Shown in pieces: positions 20,458 to 29,976 of a stretch of 64,000 nucleotides of DNA. A model generated the notes under the pieces. That model had not been told where the DNA came from, did no database searches, and was given only the letters and a program-made list of their open reading frames with translations. How positions within the stretch are numbered: position 1 is the first letter of the stretch; the number at the start of each line of letters is the position of its first letter. The position numbers and the translations under genes were made by a program. Source of the DNA: Crossiella equi (GTDB lineage Bacteria > Actinomycetota > Actinomycetes > Mycobacteriales > Pseudonocardiaceae); assembly GCF_017876755.1 (NCBI RefSeq), contig NZ_JAGIOO010000001.1, forward strand, positions 6,433,786 to 6,497,785, in the 5' to 3' direction.

Positions 20458-21206
20458 GCCTGGACCTCAACAGCGACCTCGGCGAGGGTTTCGGCATCTG
20501 GACCCTCGGCGACGACGAGGCCCTGCTGGACGTGGTGACCTCGGCCAACGTGGCCTGCGGCTTCCACGCGGGCGACCCGGCCACCATGCGCCGGGTGTGC
20601 CGGGCGGCGGCGGCCAAGGGCGTCGCGGTCGGCGCCCAGGTCTCCTACCGCGACCTCGCGGGCTTCGGCCGCCGCTTCATCGACGCCGACCCGGCCGAGC
20701 TGGCCGACGAGGTGCTGTACCAGATCGGCGCGCTGTCGGCCTGTGCCCGCGCGGAGGGCACCGAGGTCCGCTACGTCAAACCGCACGGCGCGCTCTACAA
20801 CGCGGTCGTGCACCACGAGGCGCAGGCCGCGGCCGTGGTCGCCGGGATCCGCGCCTTCGGCGGGCTGCCCGTGCTCGGCCTGCCCGGTTCCCGCCTGCTC
20901 GCCGCCGCGCAGGCCGCCGGGCTGCCCGCCGTGCAGGAGGCCTTCGCCGATCGCGGCTACACCCCCGAGGGCACGCTCGTCCCGCGTGGGCAGCCCGGCG
21001 CGCTGCTGACCAGCACCGACGACGTGGTCGCCCGCGCGGTGCGGCTGGCCGAGCGCGGCGAGATCGTGGCCGTGGACGGCTCCGTGCTGGCCACCGGCGC
21101 TGCCTCGCTGTGCCTGCACGGTGACACCCCGGGGGCGGTCGCGCACGCCCGCGCGGTCCGGGAGGCCCTCACCGCGGCGGGCACCAGGCTGGCCGCCTTC
21201 GCCTGA
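20454..21206 (+). CDS. pxpA: 5-oxoprolinase subunit A (LamB/YcsF family)
   Basis: 250 residues, GTG overlapping the preceding stop by 4 bp. PxpA works with PxpB and PxpC to open 5-oxoproline to glutamate with ATP. Conserved segments include [10 protein letters not shown] (5-13), [37 protein letters not shown] and [17 protein letters not shown]. The C-terminus [21 protein letters not shown] is standard. No pxpB or pxpC lies next to it, so the partners must be elsewhere or the protein acts alone. Confidence 0.93.
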   Translation: MSLDLNSDLGEGFGIWTLGDDEALLDVVTSANVACGFHAGDPATMRRVCRAAAAKGVAVGAQVSYRDLAGFGRRFIDADPAELADEVLYQIGALSACARAEGTEVRYVKPHGALYNAVVHHEAQAAAVVAGIRAFGGLPVLGLPGSRLLAAAQAAGLPAVQEAFADRGYTPEGTLVPRGQPGALLTSTDDVVARAVRLAERGEIVAVDGSVLATGAASLCLHGDTPGAVAHARAVREALTAAGTRLAAFA

Positions 21207-21236
21207 CGCCCCCGGATTCGTCCCCCGCCGACCCCG

Positions 21237-21249
21237 TCTGGCAGAATGG
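21237..21249 (+). promoter_or_regulatory. Promoter-like motif TCTGGCAGAATGG before rpsP
   Basis: The same motif, with one or two changes, precedes rplS (23408-23420) and the GNAT gene (63371-63382). It probably contains an extended -10 element (GGCAGAAT). No good -35 is visible 17 nt upstream. A leader of about 130 nt separates it from the rpsP start. Confidence 0.45.
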
Positions 21250-21383
21250 CTGGCTGTCCGCCATGGTCGGTCCCTCTCACCGTGCCACGGCTCCGACAAC
21301 CGAGCGCCAAACCCCGCAACCCCACGCGGGCAGGTGGGCGCTCACCCGTGAGCATCACAGAGTTTCGAGGAGCACCTCTACCC

Positions 21384-21836
21384 GTGGCCGTCAAGATCAA
21401 GCTCATGCGCCTTGGCAAGATCCGCCAGCCGTACTACCGCATCGTGGTCGCCGACGCGCGCACCCGCCGCAACGGCAAGGCGATCGAGACGATCGGCAAG
21501 TACCACCCCAAGGACGAGCCGAGCTTCATCGAGGTCAACGCCGAGCGCGCGGCCTACTGGCTGGGTGTCGGCGCGCAGCCGACCGAGCCCGTGCAGCGCC
21601 TGCTCGAGCTGACCGGTGACTGGCAGAAGTTCAAGGGCCTCCCGGCTCCGGCCGAGGGCACCCTGAAGGTCAAGGCGCCGAAGGCCGACAAGAAGGCCCT
21701 GTTCGAGGCGGCCCTGGCCGCCGCGGGCGACGAGCCGATGTCGGACGCCACCACGCCGAAGCAGAAGAAGGCCCCGAAGAAGGACAAGGCCGACGAGGCC
21801 GCGTCCGCCGAGACCGCTGAGGGCGCCGAGGCATGA
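21384..21836 (+). CDS. rpsP: 30S ribosomal protein S16
   Basis: 150 residues from a GTG with GAGGAG upstream. S16 is a small-subunit assembly protein. The core [20 protein letters not shown], then [19 protein letters not shown], is highly conserved. The core ends near residue 85. The last 65 residues are a Lys/Ala/Glu-rich tail typical of actinobacterial S16 ([20 protein letters not shown]). It is the first gene of rpsP-khpA-rimM-trmD and overlaps khpA by ATGA. Confidence 0.97.
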   Translation: MAVKIKLMRLGKIRQPYYRIVVADARTRRNGKAIETIGKYHPKDEPSFIEVNAERAAYWLGVGAQPTEPVQRLLELTGDWQKFKGLPAPAEGTLKVKAPKADKKALFEAALAAAGDEPMSDATTPKQKKAPKKDKADEAASAETAEGAEA

Positions 21837-22072
21837 CGGTCCTCGCGGACGCTCTCGAGCACCTGGTCCGCGGCATCGTCGACCACCCGGACGACGTGCG
21901 CGTCCAGCTGATCACGACTCGCCGTGGGCGGACCCTCGAGGTGCACGTGCACCCCGAGGACCTCGGCAAGGTGATCGGCCGCGGTGGCCGCACGGCCACC
22001 GCGCTGCGCACCGTCATGTCGGGCATCGGCGGCCGCGGCCTCCGGGTCGACGTCGTCGACACCGACCGCTGA
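21833..22072 (+). CDS. khpA: KH-domain RNA-binding protein KhpA
   Basis: 79 residues, a single type II KH domain with the RNA-binding loop IGRGGR near 48-53. The N-terminus [20 protein letters not shown] is typical. KhpA proteins bind RNA, often with KhpB/Jag, and the gene between rpsP and rimM is conserved across actinobacteria and firmicutes. The ATG overlaps the rpsP stop. Confidence 0.93.
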   Translation: MTVLADALEHLVRGIVDHPDDVRVQLITTRRGRTLEVHVHPEDLGKVIGRGGRTATALRTVMSGIGGRGLRVDVVDTDR

Positions 22073-22092
22073 GCACCGCGGACGTCATTTCC

Positions 22093-22611
22093 GTGAGCAC
22101 TGAAGTGGTCGTCGGGCGCATCGCCCGGTCGCACGGCATCCGCGGCGAGCTCGTCGTGGACGTGCACACCGACTCACCCGACGACCGGTTCGCGGTCGGT
22201 TCCGTCCTGAGCGGCAAGCGCCGCCAGGGCGCGGCCCGCAGTCTCACCGTGTCAGCCGCCCGGCCACACGCCGGGCGGCTGCTGGTGACCTTCGAGGGCG
22301 TCACCGACCGCGACACCGCCGACGAGCTCCGCGGCCTGCTGCTGACCGTGCGGGTCAGCGAGCTGCCCGCGATCACCGAGCCGGACGAGTACTACGACCA
22401 CCAGCTCGAAGGCCTGCGCGCCGTCGACCTCTCCGGCGCCCAGCTCGGCGTCGTGCGCGAGGTCCTGCACGGCCCGGCGGGCGAGCTGCTGGTCCTGGAC
22501 GTGGACGGCACCGAGGTGCTGGTCCCGTTCGTGCACGCGATCGTGCCCGAGGTCGACATCGCAGGCGGCCGGGTCGTCCTCGACCCGCCCGAAGGCCTCT
22601 TCGACCAGTAG
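22093..22611 (+). CDS. rimM: Ribosome maturation factor RimM
   Basis: 172 residues from a GTG. RimM binds S19 and helps mature the head of the 30S subunit. The N-terminal barrel has [20 protein letters not shown], and the PRC-barrel part has [17 protein letters not shown] and [18 protein letters not shown]. Length and neighbours (khpA, trmD) are standard. Confidence 0.95.
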   Translation: MSTEVVVGRIARSHGIRGELVVDVHTDSPDDRFAVGSVLSGKRRQGAARSLTVSAARPHAGRLLVTFEGVTDRDTADELRGLLLTVRVSELPAITEPDEYYDHQLEGLRAVDLSGAQLGVVREVLHGPAGELLVLDVDGTEVLVPFVHAIVPEVDIAGGRVVLDPPEGLFDQ

Positions 22612-22619
22612 GAACGCGC

Positions 22620-23378
22620 GTGCGCCTCGACGTCATCACGATCTTCCCCGACTACCTGACCCCGCTGCGCGAGGCCCTGCTCGGCAAGGCCGTCGAACGC
22701 GGCCTGGTCTCCGTCGGTGTGCACGACCTGCGCGAGTACGCCCACGACGTGCACCGCTCGGTCGACGACAGCCCGTATGGCGGCGGTCCCGGCATGGTGA
22801 TGAAGCCGCAGGTCTGGGGCGAGGCGCTGGACGCGATCTGCCCCGCCGACCCGGCCCCGCGGCTGGTCGTGCCCACCCCGGCCGGTCGCCCGTTCACCCA
22901 GGCCATGGCCCAGGCCTACGCGCGGGAGCAGCACCTGGTCTTCGCGTGCGGCCGCTACGAGGGCATCGACCAGCGCGTTGTCGACGCCGCTGCCGAGCGC
23001 ATGCCCGTCGACGAGGTCTCCATCGGCGACTACGTCCTCATCGGCGGCGAGGCCGCGGTGCTGGTCATCGCCGAGGCCGTGGTCCGCCTGCTGCCCGGCG
23101 TGCTGGGCAACCAGGCCTCGCACGAGCAGGACTCCTTCTCCGACGGCCTCCTGGAAGGCCCCAGCTACACCCGGCCCGAGGTCTGGCAGGGCAGGCCGGT
23201 GCCGGACGTGCTGCGCTCGGGCAACCACGCCGCCATCGACCGCTGGCGCCGCGACCGGGCCCTGGAGCGCACCTACCACCGCCGCCCCGACCTGCTCGCC
23301 GCCCTGGCCGAGGGTGCCCTGGACAAGCACGACCGGCGCCTGCTGGCCGAGCTGGAAGCCGGGGAGCACCCCGCCTGA
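22620..23378 (+). CDS. trmD: tRNA (guanine37-N1)-methyltransferase
   Basis: 252 residues from a GTG 8 bp after rimM. TrmD makes m1G37 with S-adenosylmethionine, which prevents frameshifting. [44 protein letters not shown] and [18 protein letters not shown] form the knotted SAM site. The C-terminal domain [21 protein letters not shown] is complete. Confidence 0.97.
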   Translation: MRLDVITIFPDYLTPLREALLGKAVERGLVSVGVHDLREYAHDVHRSVDDSPYGGGPGMVMKPQVWGEALDAICPADPAPRLVVPTPAGRPFTQAMAQAYAREQHLVFACGRYEGIDQRVVDAAAERMPVDEVSIGDYVLIGGEAAVLVIAEAVVRLLPGVLGNQASHEQDSFSDGLLEGPSYTRPEVWQGRPVPDVLRSGNHAAIDRWRRDRALERTYHRRPDLLAALAEGALDKHDRRLLAELEAGEHPA

Positions 23379-23407
23379 CCGGCCCGATTTCAACCCGGGC
23401 TACCCCA

Positions 23408-23420
23408 TCTGGCAGACTGG
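23408..23420 (+). promoter_or_regulatory. Promoter-like motif TCTGGCAGACTGG before rplS
   Basis: Near-identical to the motif before rpsP. It lies 30 bp after trmD and 128 bp before rplS, so rplS probably has its own promoter and a leader as well as any read-through. Confidence 0.45.
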
Positions 23421-23548
23421 GGCGGTTGCTGCTGCCGGTCCACGGCTGGCGCGCACACGGCAGGCTCACCCCGTAAGGGCCCTCTCGCGGATCCGGCGAT
23501 GGACCTACGGCGTCGTGGGCACACACCGAAACGAGGACGGTTACACCC

Positions 23549-23908
23549 ATGAACACCCTGGACTCGCTGGACGCCAAGTCGCTGCGTTCCGACATCCCGG
23601 AGTTCCGCCCGGGCGACACCCTGAAGGTCCACGTCCGCGTCATCGAGGGTTCGCGCGAGCGCGTCCAGGTCTTCCAGGGCGTGGTCATCCGCCGCCAGAA
23701 CGGTGGCATCCGCGAGACCTTCACCGTCCGCAAGGTCTCCTTCGGCGTCGGCGTCGAGCGCACCTTCCCGGTGCACTCCCCGAACCTGGCCAAGATCGAG
23801 CTGGTCACCCGCGGCGACGTCCGCCGTGCCAAGCTCTACTACCTCCGCGAGCTGCGCGGCAAGGCCGCCAAGATCAAGGAGAAGCGGGACACGGTCCCCG
23901 CCAAGTGA
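23549..23908 (+). CDS. rplS: 50S ribosomal protein L19
   Basis: 119 residues. L19 sits at the 30S-50S interface. Conserved blocks are [55 protein letters not shown] and [20 protein letters not shown]. The ATG and length are standard. It is followed closely by lepB. Confidence 0.97.
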   Translation: MNTLDSLDAKSLRSDIPEFRPGDTLKVHVRVIEGSRERVQVFQGVVIRRQNGGIRETFTVRKVSFGVGVERTFPVHSPNLAKIELVTRGDVRRAKLYYLRELRGKAAKIKEKRDTVPAK

Positions 23909-23941
23909 TCGGGCGACGCTCGCTTCACGTAGCCTGAGCCA

Positions 23942-24874
23942 GTGGCGGACATCGTGGCTTCCCAGCCCCAGCACAACGATCCGGACGATTCCACCCCAGC
24001 CCACGGCACTCCGAGTGCCGGGGCAGGGGGCACGGAAGAGCAGAAGCCGTTCCACACGAAGAAGCCCAAGAAGAAGGGCTCCTTCTGGAAGGAACTGCCG
24101 ATCCTGATCGTGGTCGCGCTGTTGCTCACCTTCTTGATCCAGGAGTTCCTGGCTCGCGTGTACGTCATCCCGTCGCAGTCGATGGAGCAGACGCTCCACG
24201 GCTGCGGCGGGTGCACGAACGACCGCGTGCTGGTCGACAAGGTGACGTACCGCTTCAGCGATCCCAAGCCCGGCGACGTCGTGGTCTTCCGCGGACCCGA
24301 CTCCTGGAGCCCGGAGATCGTCGGTTCGCGGTCGGGCAACTCGTTCGTCCGCTGGCTGCAGGGCCTCGGCTCGTTCATCGGCCTCGCGCCGCCGGACGAG
24401 CGGGACTTCGTCAAGCGGGTCATCGCCGTCGGTGGGCAGACCGTCCAGTGCTGCGACGACCAGAACCGGCTGCTCGTCGACGGGAAACCGTTGACCGAGC
24501 CGTACGTGTACTGGGAGCAGGGCCTGGGCAGCGAGGCCGACCAGACCCGGTTCGGTCCGGTCACGGTGCCGCAGGGCCACCTCTGGATGATGGGCGACAA
24601 CCGGAACAACTCCTCGGACTCCCGTGCCGAGGGCCACGGTCCGGTGCCCGTCGACAACGTCATCGGCAAGGCGCAGATCATTGTGCTGCCGCCCACCCGC
24701 TGGCAGACCATCGACGACCCGAACCCGCAGACCGTCGCCATGGGCGCGCCCGGCTGGCAGCAGCTGCTGCCCGCGGGGGCGGGCCTGGCCGGGGCCGTGC
24801 CCACGCTGTGGCTCATCCGCAGGGGCCTGCGCCCGCTGCGGCGCCGGCAGGACGAGAAGCAGGACCTCGGCTGA
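23942..24874 (+). CDS. lepB: Signal peptidase I
   Basis: 310 residues from a GTG. LepB removes signal peptides outside the membrane. A hydrophilic 50-residue head with KKPKKKG precedes the membrane helix ([20 protein letters not shown]). The catalytic Ser80 lies in [11 protein letters not shown] and Lys158 in [12 protein letters not shown]. The third and fourth family boxes include [14 protein letters not shown]-terminal hydrophobic stretch ([16 protein letters not shown]) could be a second helix. A TAGCCT element lies 6 nt before the GTG (23930-23935), so a leaderless transcript is possible. Confidence 0.95.
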   Translation: MADIVASQPQHNDPDDSTPAHGTPSAGAGGTEEQKPFHTKKPKKKGSFWKELPILIVVALLLTFLIQEFLARVYVIPSQSMEQTLHGCGGCTNDRVLVDKVTYRFSDPKPGDVVVFRGPDSWSPEIVGSRSGNSFVRWLQGLGSFIGLAPPDERDFVKRVIAVGGQTVQCCDDQNRLLVDGKPLTEPYVYWEQGLGSEADQTRFGPVTVPQGHLWMMGDNRNNSSDSRAEGHGPVPVDNVIGKAQIIVLPPTRWQTIDDPNPQTVAMGAPGWQQLLPAGAGLAGAVPTLWLIRRGLRPLRRRQDEKQDLG

Positions 24875-24876
24875 TC

Positions 24877-25719
24877 ATGGCAGGGGCCAAGCTCACGCCC
24901 CGCCCGGTTGACTCCCCTGAGCTGCCGCGCCCGCCTCGTGTGGTCGTGCGCGGCAGCTCGGGCAACTGGGCCCTGCAAGCCGCGCTGGACCGGCGTGGCC
25001 TGGGCCCGGTGGCCGGGGTCGACGAGGCGGGCCGGGGCGCGTGCGCCGGACCGCTCGTGGTGGCCGCCTGCGTGCTCCGCCCCGGCGACACCCGCCGGTT
25101 CGAGGGCCTGACCGACTCCAAGCTGCTCACCGCCGCCGCCCGGGACCGCATGTACGACCTGGTCCTGGCCAGGGCGGTGGCGCACTCGGTGGTCGTGGTC
25201 GACCCGGCCGAGGTCGACGCGCTGGGCATCCACGTGGTCAACCTGGAGGGCATGCGGCGTGCGGTGGCCCGGTTGGCGGTGCACCCCGGCTACGTGCTCA
25301 CCGACGGCTTCCGGGTGCCCGGCCTGACCGCTCCGAACACGGCGGTGGTCAAGGGCGACCAGGCGGTGGCCTGCGTGGCCGCGGCGAGCGTGCTGGCCAA
25401 GGTGACGAGGGACCGCATCATGGCGGGCCTGCACGGGGAGTTCCCGCACTACGGCTTCGACGTGCACAAGGGCTACGTCACCGCCGAGCACACCAGGGCG
25501 CTGCGCGAGCACGGCCCCACCGTCGAGCACCGGTGGAGCTATGCCAACGTCGCGGCCGCTGGCGCCGACCACGGAATGCACCCGCCGCGGCGGGTCAAAA
25601 CCGGACTGCTCGCGACCGCGCGAAACGCGCTGGCTCCGGTAGTCCAGAATGCTGTAGTTCAACCCGGACGCCTCGCTGAGGGGGCGGCAGTGTCACGACG
25701 AGGGGTCGAAGGCGGATGA
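24877..25719 (+). CDS. rnhB: Ribonuclease HII
   Basis: 280 residues from the ATG at 24877, 2 bp after lepB. RNase HII nicks RNA at ribonucleotides embedded in DNA. The catalytic DEAGRG motif gives Asp49 and Glu50, with further acidic ligands in YVLTDGF and the [20 protein letters not shown] block. The enzyme ends near residue 230. The last 50 residues ([20 protein letters not shown] and on) are an extra low-complexity tail, common in actinobacterial RnhB. The stop overlaps the DUF2469 start by ATGA. Confidence 0.95.
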   Translation: MAGAKLTPRPVDSPELPRPPRVVVRGSSGNWALQAALDRRGLGPVAGVDEAGRGACAGPLVVAACVLRPGDTRRFEGLTDSKLLTAAARDRMYDLVLARAVAHSVVVVDPAEVDALGIHVVNLEGMRRAVARLAVHPGYVLTDGFRVPGLTAPNTAVVKGDQAVACVAAASVLAKVTRDRIMAGLHGEFPHYGFDVHKGYVTAEHTRALREHGPTVEHRWSYANVAAAGADHGMHPPRRVKTGLLATARNALAPVVQNAVVQPGRLAEGAAVSRRGVEGG

Positions 25720-26039
25720 GCGCGGAGGATCTCGAGAAGTACGAGACCGAGATGGAGCTTCAGCTCTACAAGGAGTACCGCGACATAGTCGGTCAGTTCG
25801 CCTACGTCGTGGAGACCGAGCGGCGGTTCTACCTGGCCAACGCGGTCGACGTCCAGGTGCGCAACGCCGACGGCGAGGTGTACTTCGAGGTGCGCATGTC
25901 GGATGCCTGGGTGTGGGACATGTACCGCCCGGCCCGCTTCGTCAAGAACGTCCGCGTGATCACCTTCAAGGACGTCAACGTCGAGGAGCTGGACAAGCCG
26001 GACCTCCGCCTCCCGGAGTCAGGCCCCTTCGGCCAATAG
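25716..26039 (+). CDS. DUF2469 family protein
   Basis: 107 residues, very acidic and strongly conserved in actinobacteria next to rnhB (Rv2901c in M. tuberculosis). Typical segments are [40 protein letters not shown] and [20 protein letters not shown]. No function is established. It overlaps rnhB by 4 bp. After it, 156 bp without a gene lead to yraN. Confidence 0.93.
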   Translation: MSAEDLEKYETEMELQLYKEYRDIVGQFAYVVETERRFYLANAVDVQVRNADGEVYFEVRMSDAWVWDMYRPARFVKNVRVITFKDVNVEELDKPDLRLPESGPFGQ

Positions 26040-26195
26040 CACACCCAGCCCCCATCAGGCCCTCAAGGCCCCTCAAGATCGTGACTTGTCCACAGCCTCC
26101 CAACCTGTCCACAAGCCGCGACACCCCCCTGGCCAACCCCGCCACCCCCCGGAAAAGTCGTCCCCGACAACGACACCAACCGGGGGGACAAACCC

Positions 26196-26594
26196 ATGCC
26201 CACACTGGACCTGCCCAAGGAGCTCCACACCAGGGCAGCAACCCACAAGGCAACTCTGGGCCGCCGAGGCGAGGCACTGGCAGCCGAGTACCTGACAACG
26301 CAAGAAGGCCTCACGATCCTGGATACCCGCTGGCACTGCCGCCACGGCGAACTGGACCTCATAGCCACCGACAACCACATCCTGGTCGTCTGCGAAGTCA
26401 AAACCCGAACCACCGCCACCACCCCAGCCACAGCGGCCCTGACTGACGCCCAGCTCCGCCGCATCCAAACAGCGACCCGAAGCTGGCTGGAATACCACCG
26501 CATGCCCTGGGTCCGAGTCCGCCTGGACCTCATAGCCATCACCTGGCCCCCAGGTGAAACCCCCATCATCGACCACCGCCGCGACATCACCTGA
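26196..26594 (+). CDS. YraN family (UPF0102) endonuclease-like protein
   Basis: 132 residues. The fold is restriction-endonuclease-like, with GRRGEALAAEYL, then ILDTRWHCRHGELDLIATDN and LVVCEVKTRT forming the E-x-D...ExK active site. The family is conserved next to yifB and dprA and thought to act on nucleic acids, perhaps during transformation. Codons ending in A or T are commoner than in neighbouring genes, and the AT content of the preceding gap is also raised. Confidence 0.9.
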   Translation: MPTLDLPKELHTRAATHKATLGRRGEALAAEYLTTQEGLTILDTRWHCRHGELDLIATDNHILVVCEVKTRTTATTPATAALTDAQLRRIQTATRSWLEYHRMPWVRVRLDLIAITWPPGETPIIDHRRDIT

Positions 26595-27188
26595 GCCGCC
26601 CACGGCCCTACCGCGGCCCCCAGCCCCAGCCTCGGCACGCCTCAGGTCGCCGAGCACTTCCAGGCCCCGGGCTCCGTCAGCCGAGCCTGCCGCCTGCCCC
26701 CGCTGGCGCTCCTCCGCCGCTCATCGGCCCATCCACTCCGCACGGCCCCGCTCCACTGGGACCGCGCGCGTCGCCGCCTGCCCTAGGTCGTGTCGTCGTC
26801 TGGGCCGCGCCCCGGTGGCTCCGCCGTCCCCTGCCTGCCTGAACCAGCCAGGCCGGTCCACCTGCTCCCATCGGCCTGCCTGCCATCCACCTCGCCCCAC
26901 TGGTTTTCGCCGCCCGTCGCCTGCTCCACCTGGCCCGCTCCACCTGGCCCACCCCAGCCGGGCAGCCGTCGCCCGCCCCAGCGTCCCTCCCACCCGCCGC
27001 GCGACCTGTCTTCGCTGCCCGACCAGCGCCTGCTTCCCACCCACCTGGCCCGGCCACCCACCTGGCCCGACCCCACCCAGAACCGCACCCGGCCCCGACG
27101 CCGAGCGCCACTGCCCGCCCCAGTCCCTCCCGCCCGCCCCCGTCGCCCTGCCTTCGCCGCCCGAACCTCCGTCCAAGGAGCCCCACCC
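26595..27188. other. 594-bp gene-free, C-rich spacer between yraN and yifB
   Basis: The plus strand is strongly C-rich with few G runs and is built from imperfect copies of CCACCTGGCCC and CACCCACCTGGCCCG (about 26930-27070). All readings give proline-, arginine- or tryptophan-rich low-complexity peptides without family resemblance. I see no start with a ribosome site and no hairpin strong enough to call. YraN and yifB are usually much closer. Confidence 0.6.
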
Positions 27189-28700
27189 ATGCCCCCGGCC
27201 CGAGCCTGGTCCGTCGCCCTCCTCGGCGTCGACGGCGTCCTCGTCGAGATCGAGGCCGACCTCGGCGGCGGCCGCCCCGGCGTCCAGATCGTCGGCCTCC
27301 CCGACCCCGCCCTCCAGCAGTCCAAGGAGCGGGTGCGCGCGGCGGTCAGCAACAGTGAGGAGTCCTGGCCCGATCGCAAGGTCACCTTCGCCCTCTCCCC
27401 GGCCGCCTTGCCCAAGGCAGGGGCGGGCTACGACCTGGCCCTGGCCTGCGTCGCCCTCGCCGCCGCGGGCGAGATCCCCCAGGACGCCCTCAACGCCACC
27501 GCCTTACTCGGCGAGCTCGCCCTCGACGGCAGGCTCCGGGCCGTGCGGGGTGTCCTGCCCGCCCTCCTCGCCGCCCGCCGCGCGGGCGTCCGCCGCGCCG
27601 TCGTGCCCAACGCAGCCCTCCGGGAAGCCGCCCTGGTCCAGGACCTCGACGTGCGCGGCGCTGACACCCTCACCGAGGTCCTGGCCTGGCTGCGCGGACA
27701 CGCCGACCTGCCCACCGCCCCACCCACCCCGCCGCCGGACCCCACCGGCCCGAACTGCCCGGACCTCGGCGACGTCATCGGCCAGCCCGAAGCCCGCTGG
27801 GCCCTTGAGGTCGCCGCCGCGGGCGGCCACCACCTGCTGCTCACCGGCCCACCCGGCACCGGCAAGACGATGCTCGCCGAACGCCTGGTCGGCATCATCC
27901 CGCCACTCACCCCGGACCAGGCCCTGGAGGTCACCGCCATCCACTCCCTGGCTGGCATCCTCACCCCGGGATCGCCGCTGGTCAGCAGCCCGCCGTTCAT
28001 GGCGCCGCACCACTCGGTGTCGGTGGCCGGGCTCGTCGGCGGCGGCTCCGGCCTGGCCAAACCCGGCGCCATCAGCGTCGCCCACCACGGCGTGCTCTTC
28101 ATCGACGAGGCCGCCGAGCTCGGCGGCAGCCGCCTGGAAGCCCTGCGCACCACCCTCGAACAGGGCGAGATCCGCCTGGTCCGCCGCGACGGCCTGGTCC
28201 GCTACCCGGCCCGGTTCCAGCTCGTCCTGGCCAGCAACCCCTGTCCGTGCGCCCCGCCCCGCGACGCCGAGTGCGTCTGCCTGCCCCAGGCCCGCCGCCG
28301 CTACGCCGCCCGCCTGTCCGGCCCGCTGCTCGACCGCGTCGACATCCAGGTGCGCATGCGCTCCCTCGTCGGCATGCGGGTCGACGAGAGCAGCCCGCCC
28401 GAGTCCACCGCCACCGTCCGCCAGCGCGTCCTCGCCGCCCGCGAACGCGCCCGCGCCCGCTGGGCCGCGCACGGCTGGCCCGACAACGCCGCCGTCCCCG
28501 GCCGCGTCCTGCACCGCGAGTTCACCCTGGCCCGCTCGACCACCGCGCTGCTCGACCGCGCGCTCGCCACCGGCGCCCTCACCGGCCGCGGCGTGGACCG
28601 CTGCCTGCGCGTCGCCTGGACCATGGCCGACCTCGACGGCACCGACAGCCCCACCAGCGACCACATCACCGCCGCGATGGAGTTCCGCGGCCGCCACTGA
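27189..28700 (+). CDS. YifB/ComM-type Mg chelatase-like AAA+ ATPase
   Basis: 503 residues from the ATG at 27189, which follows CAAGGAG. The N-terminal domain (MPPARAWSVALLGVDGVLVE, EIEADLGGG, QIVGLPDPALQQSKERVRAA) is Lon-like. The AAA+ core has Walker A LTGPPGTGKTMLAERL and Walker B GVLFIDEAAELGG, then a VRYPARFQLVLASNPCPCA sensor region with four cysteines (CPCAPPRDAECVC). ComM is a helicase that promotes branch migration in natural transformation. It is followed by dprA, another transformation gene. Confidence 0.93.
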   Translation: MPPARAWSVALLGVDGVLVEIEADLGGGRPGVQIVGLPDPALQQSKERVRAAVSNSEESWPDRKVTFALSPAALPKAGAGYDLALACVALAAAGEIPQDALNATALLGELALDGRLRAVRGVLPALLAARRAGVRRAVVPNAALREAALVQDLDVRGADTLTEVLAWLRGHADLPTAPPTPPPDPTGPNCPDLGDVIGQPEARWALEVAAAGGHHLLLTGPPGTGKTMLAERLVGIIPPLTPDQALEVTAIHSLAGILTPGSPLVSSPPFMAPHHSVSVAGLVGGGSGLAKPGAISVAHHGVLFIDEAAELGGSRLEALRTTLEQGEIRLVRRDGLVRYPARFQLVLASNPCPCAPPRDAECVCLPQARRRYAARLSGPLLDRVDIQVRMRSLVGMRVDESSPPESTATVRQRVLAARERARARWAAHGWPDNAAVPGRVLHREFTLARSTTALLDRALATGALTGRGVDRCLRVAWTMADLDGTDSPTSDHITAAMEFRGRH

Positions 28701-28712
28701 ACCTGGAGCGCC

Positions 28713-29843
28713 ATGTCCGAGCCCGACCCGCGCGTGCGCCTGGCCCGCGCCTACCTCGCCCGCGTCGCTGAACCCCCGGCGCCCGCCCTGACCCGGTTCG
28801 TCGACACCCTCGGCCCGGTCGAGGCCGCGACGCGCGTCCGCACCGGCGAGGTCCCGAACGAGGTGGCCAGTGCCACCGAGGCACGACGGGAAATCGACAA
28901 AGCCGAGGCCGACCTGGCCGCCGCCCACGCCCTCGGCGCCCGTCTGCTGATCCCCGAGGACCCGGACTGGCCGAGCTGGCAGTTCGCGGCCTTCGGCCCG
29001 GCGGGCCTCACCGGCCCGCTGGCCTTGTGGGTGCACGGCAACGGCGCCCTGGCCGACGTGGTCGAGCGCTCGGTGGCCATCGTGGGCTCCCGCGCCGCCA
29101 CCGCCTACGGCGAGGAGATCGCCCACGAGTTCGGCGCGGGCCTGGCCGACCTCGGCGTCACGGTGACCTCCGGCGCCGCCGTCGGCATCGACGCCGCCGC
29201 CCACCGGGGCGCCCTGCGCCGCCACGGCCGCACGGTCGCCGTGGTCGCCTGCGGCCTGGACTGGCCGTACCCGGCCGCGCACACCGGCCTGTACAAGCGA
29301 ATCCTCGCCGGAGGAGGCCTGGTCGTCAGTGAGTACCCACCGGGCGCCCGCCCCGCCAAGCACCGCTTCCTCATCCGAAACCGCCTCATAGCCGCCCTCA
29401 GCAACGGCACGGTTGTGGTCGAAGCGGGCGCGCGCAGCGGGGCCACCAACACCGCCGCGCACACCACGGCCCTGGGCAGGCCGCTGATGGCCGTGCCCGG
29501 CCCGGTCACCTCCGCCATGTCCATCGGCACCCTCGCGCTGCTGCGCGCCGAGCACGCCGTACCGGTGGGCACCGCGGGTCAGGTCGTCGAGGCGATCGGC
29601 CGGCTCGGCGTCGACCTGGCCGAGGGCCCCCGCGGCGACCTCCGCGACACCGACGGCCTGGAACCGGAGGCGCTGCGCGTGCACGAGGCCCTGCCGCTGC
29701 GCCCCGGCGCGCACGCCGAGCAGCTGGCCGTCGAGGCGGGCCTGCCGTTGGCGAAGGTCCGGGCGGTGCTGCCCATGCTGGAGCTGGTCGGCCTCGCTCA
29801 GACGAGCGATGAGGGTTGGCACCGGCCCGCACGGGATAGATGA
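28713..29843 (+). CDS. dprA: DNA-processing protein DprA
   Basis: 376 residues. DprA loads RecA onto incoming single-stranded DNA. An N-terminal SAM-like helical part (1-80) precedes the Rossmann core, with VAIVGSRAATAYGEEIAHEF, VTSGAAVGIDAAAHRGAL, AVVACGLDWPYP, FLIRNRLIAALSNGTVVVEA and ARSGATNTAAHTTALGRP. The C-terminal part (about 300-376) is a winged-helix-like domain (HEALPLRPGAHAEQLAVEAG). It starts 12 bp after yifB. Confidence 0.94.
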   Translation: MSEPDPRVRLARAYLARVAEPPAPALTRFVDTLGPVEAATRVRTGEVPNEVASATEARREIDKAEADLAAAHALGARLLIPEDPDWPSWQFAAFGPAGLTGPLALWVHGNGALADVVERSVAIVGSRAATAYGEEIAHEFGAGLADLGVTVTSGAAVGIDAAAHRGALRRHGRTVAVVACGLDWPYPAAHTGLYKRILAGGGLVVSEYPPGARPAKHRFLIRNRLIAALSNGTVVVEAGARSGATNTAAHTTALGRPLMAVPGPVTSAMSIGTLALLRAEHAVPVGTAGQVVEAIGRLGVDLAEGPRGDLRDTDGLEPEALRVHEALPLRPGAHAEQLAVEAGLPLAKVRAVLPMLELVGLAQTSDEGWHRPARDR

Positions 29844-29976
29844 TCAAGGAAAGGTGTCGGCACGGGTTGGCACCCGGCAACGGTTGGCGAGTGGTACTTG
29901 ACCGCGTCCGCCTGACCACGGAGCGTGTGAGGTGTGGGCCGCCGACCCCTGGGCGTGCCTCGAGGGAGGAACTGGC

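Noticed and set aside
26595-27188. Start of yifB moved upstream to include the C-rich spacer
   Set aside because: The upstream codons give Pro/Trp/Arg-rich sequence unlike the conserved YifB start MPPARAWSVALLGVDG. The ATG at 27189 has CAAGGAG in front.
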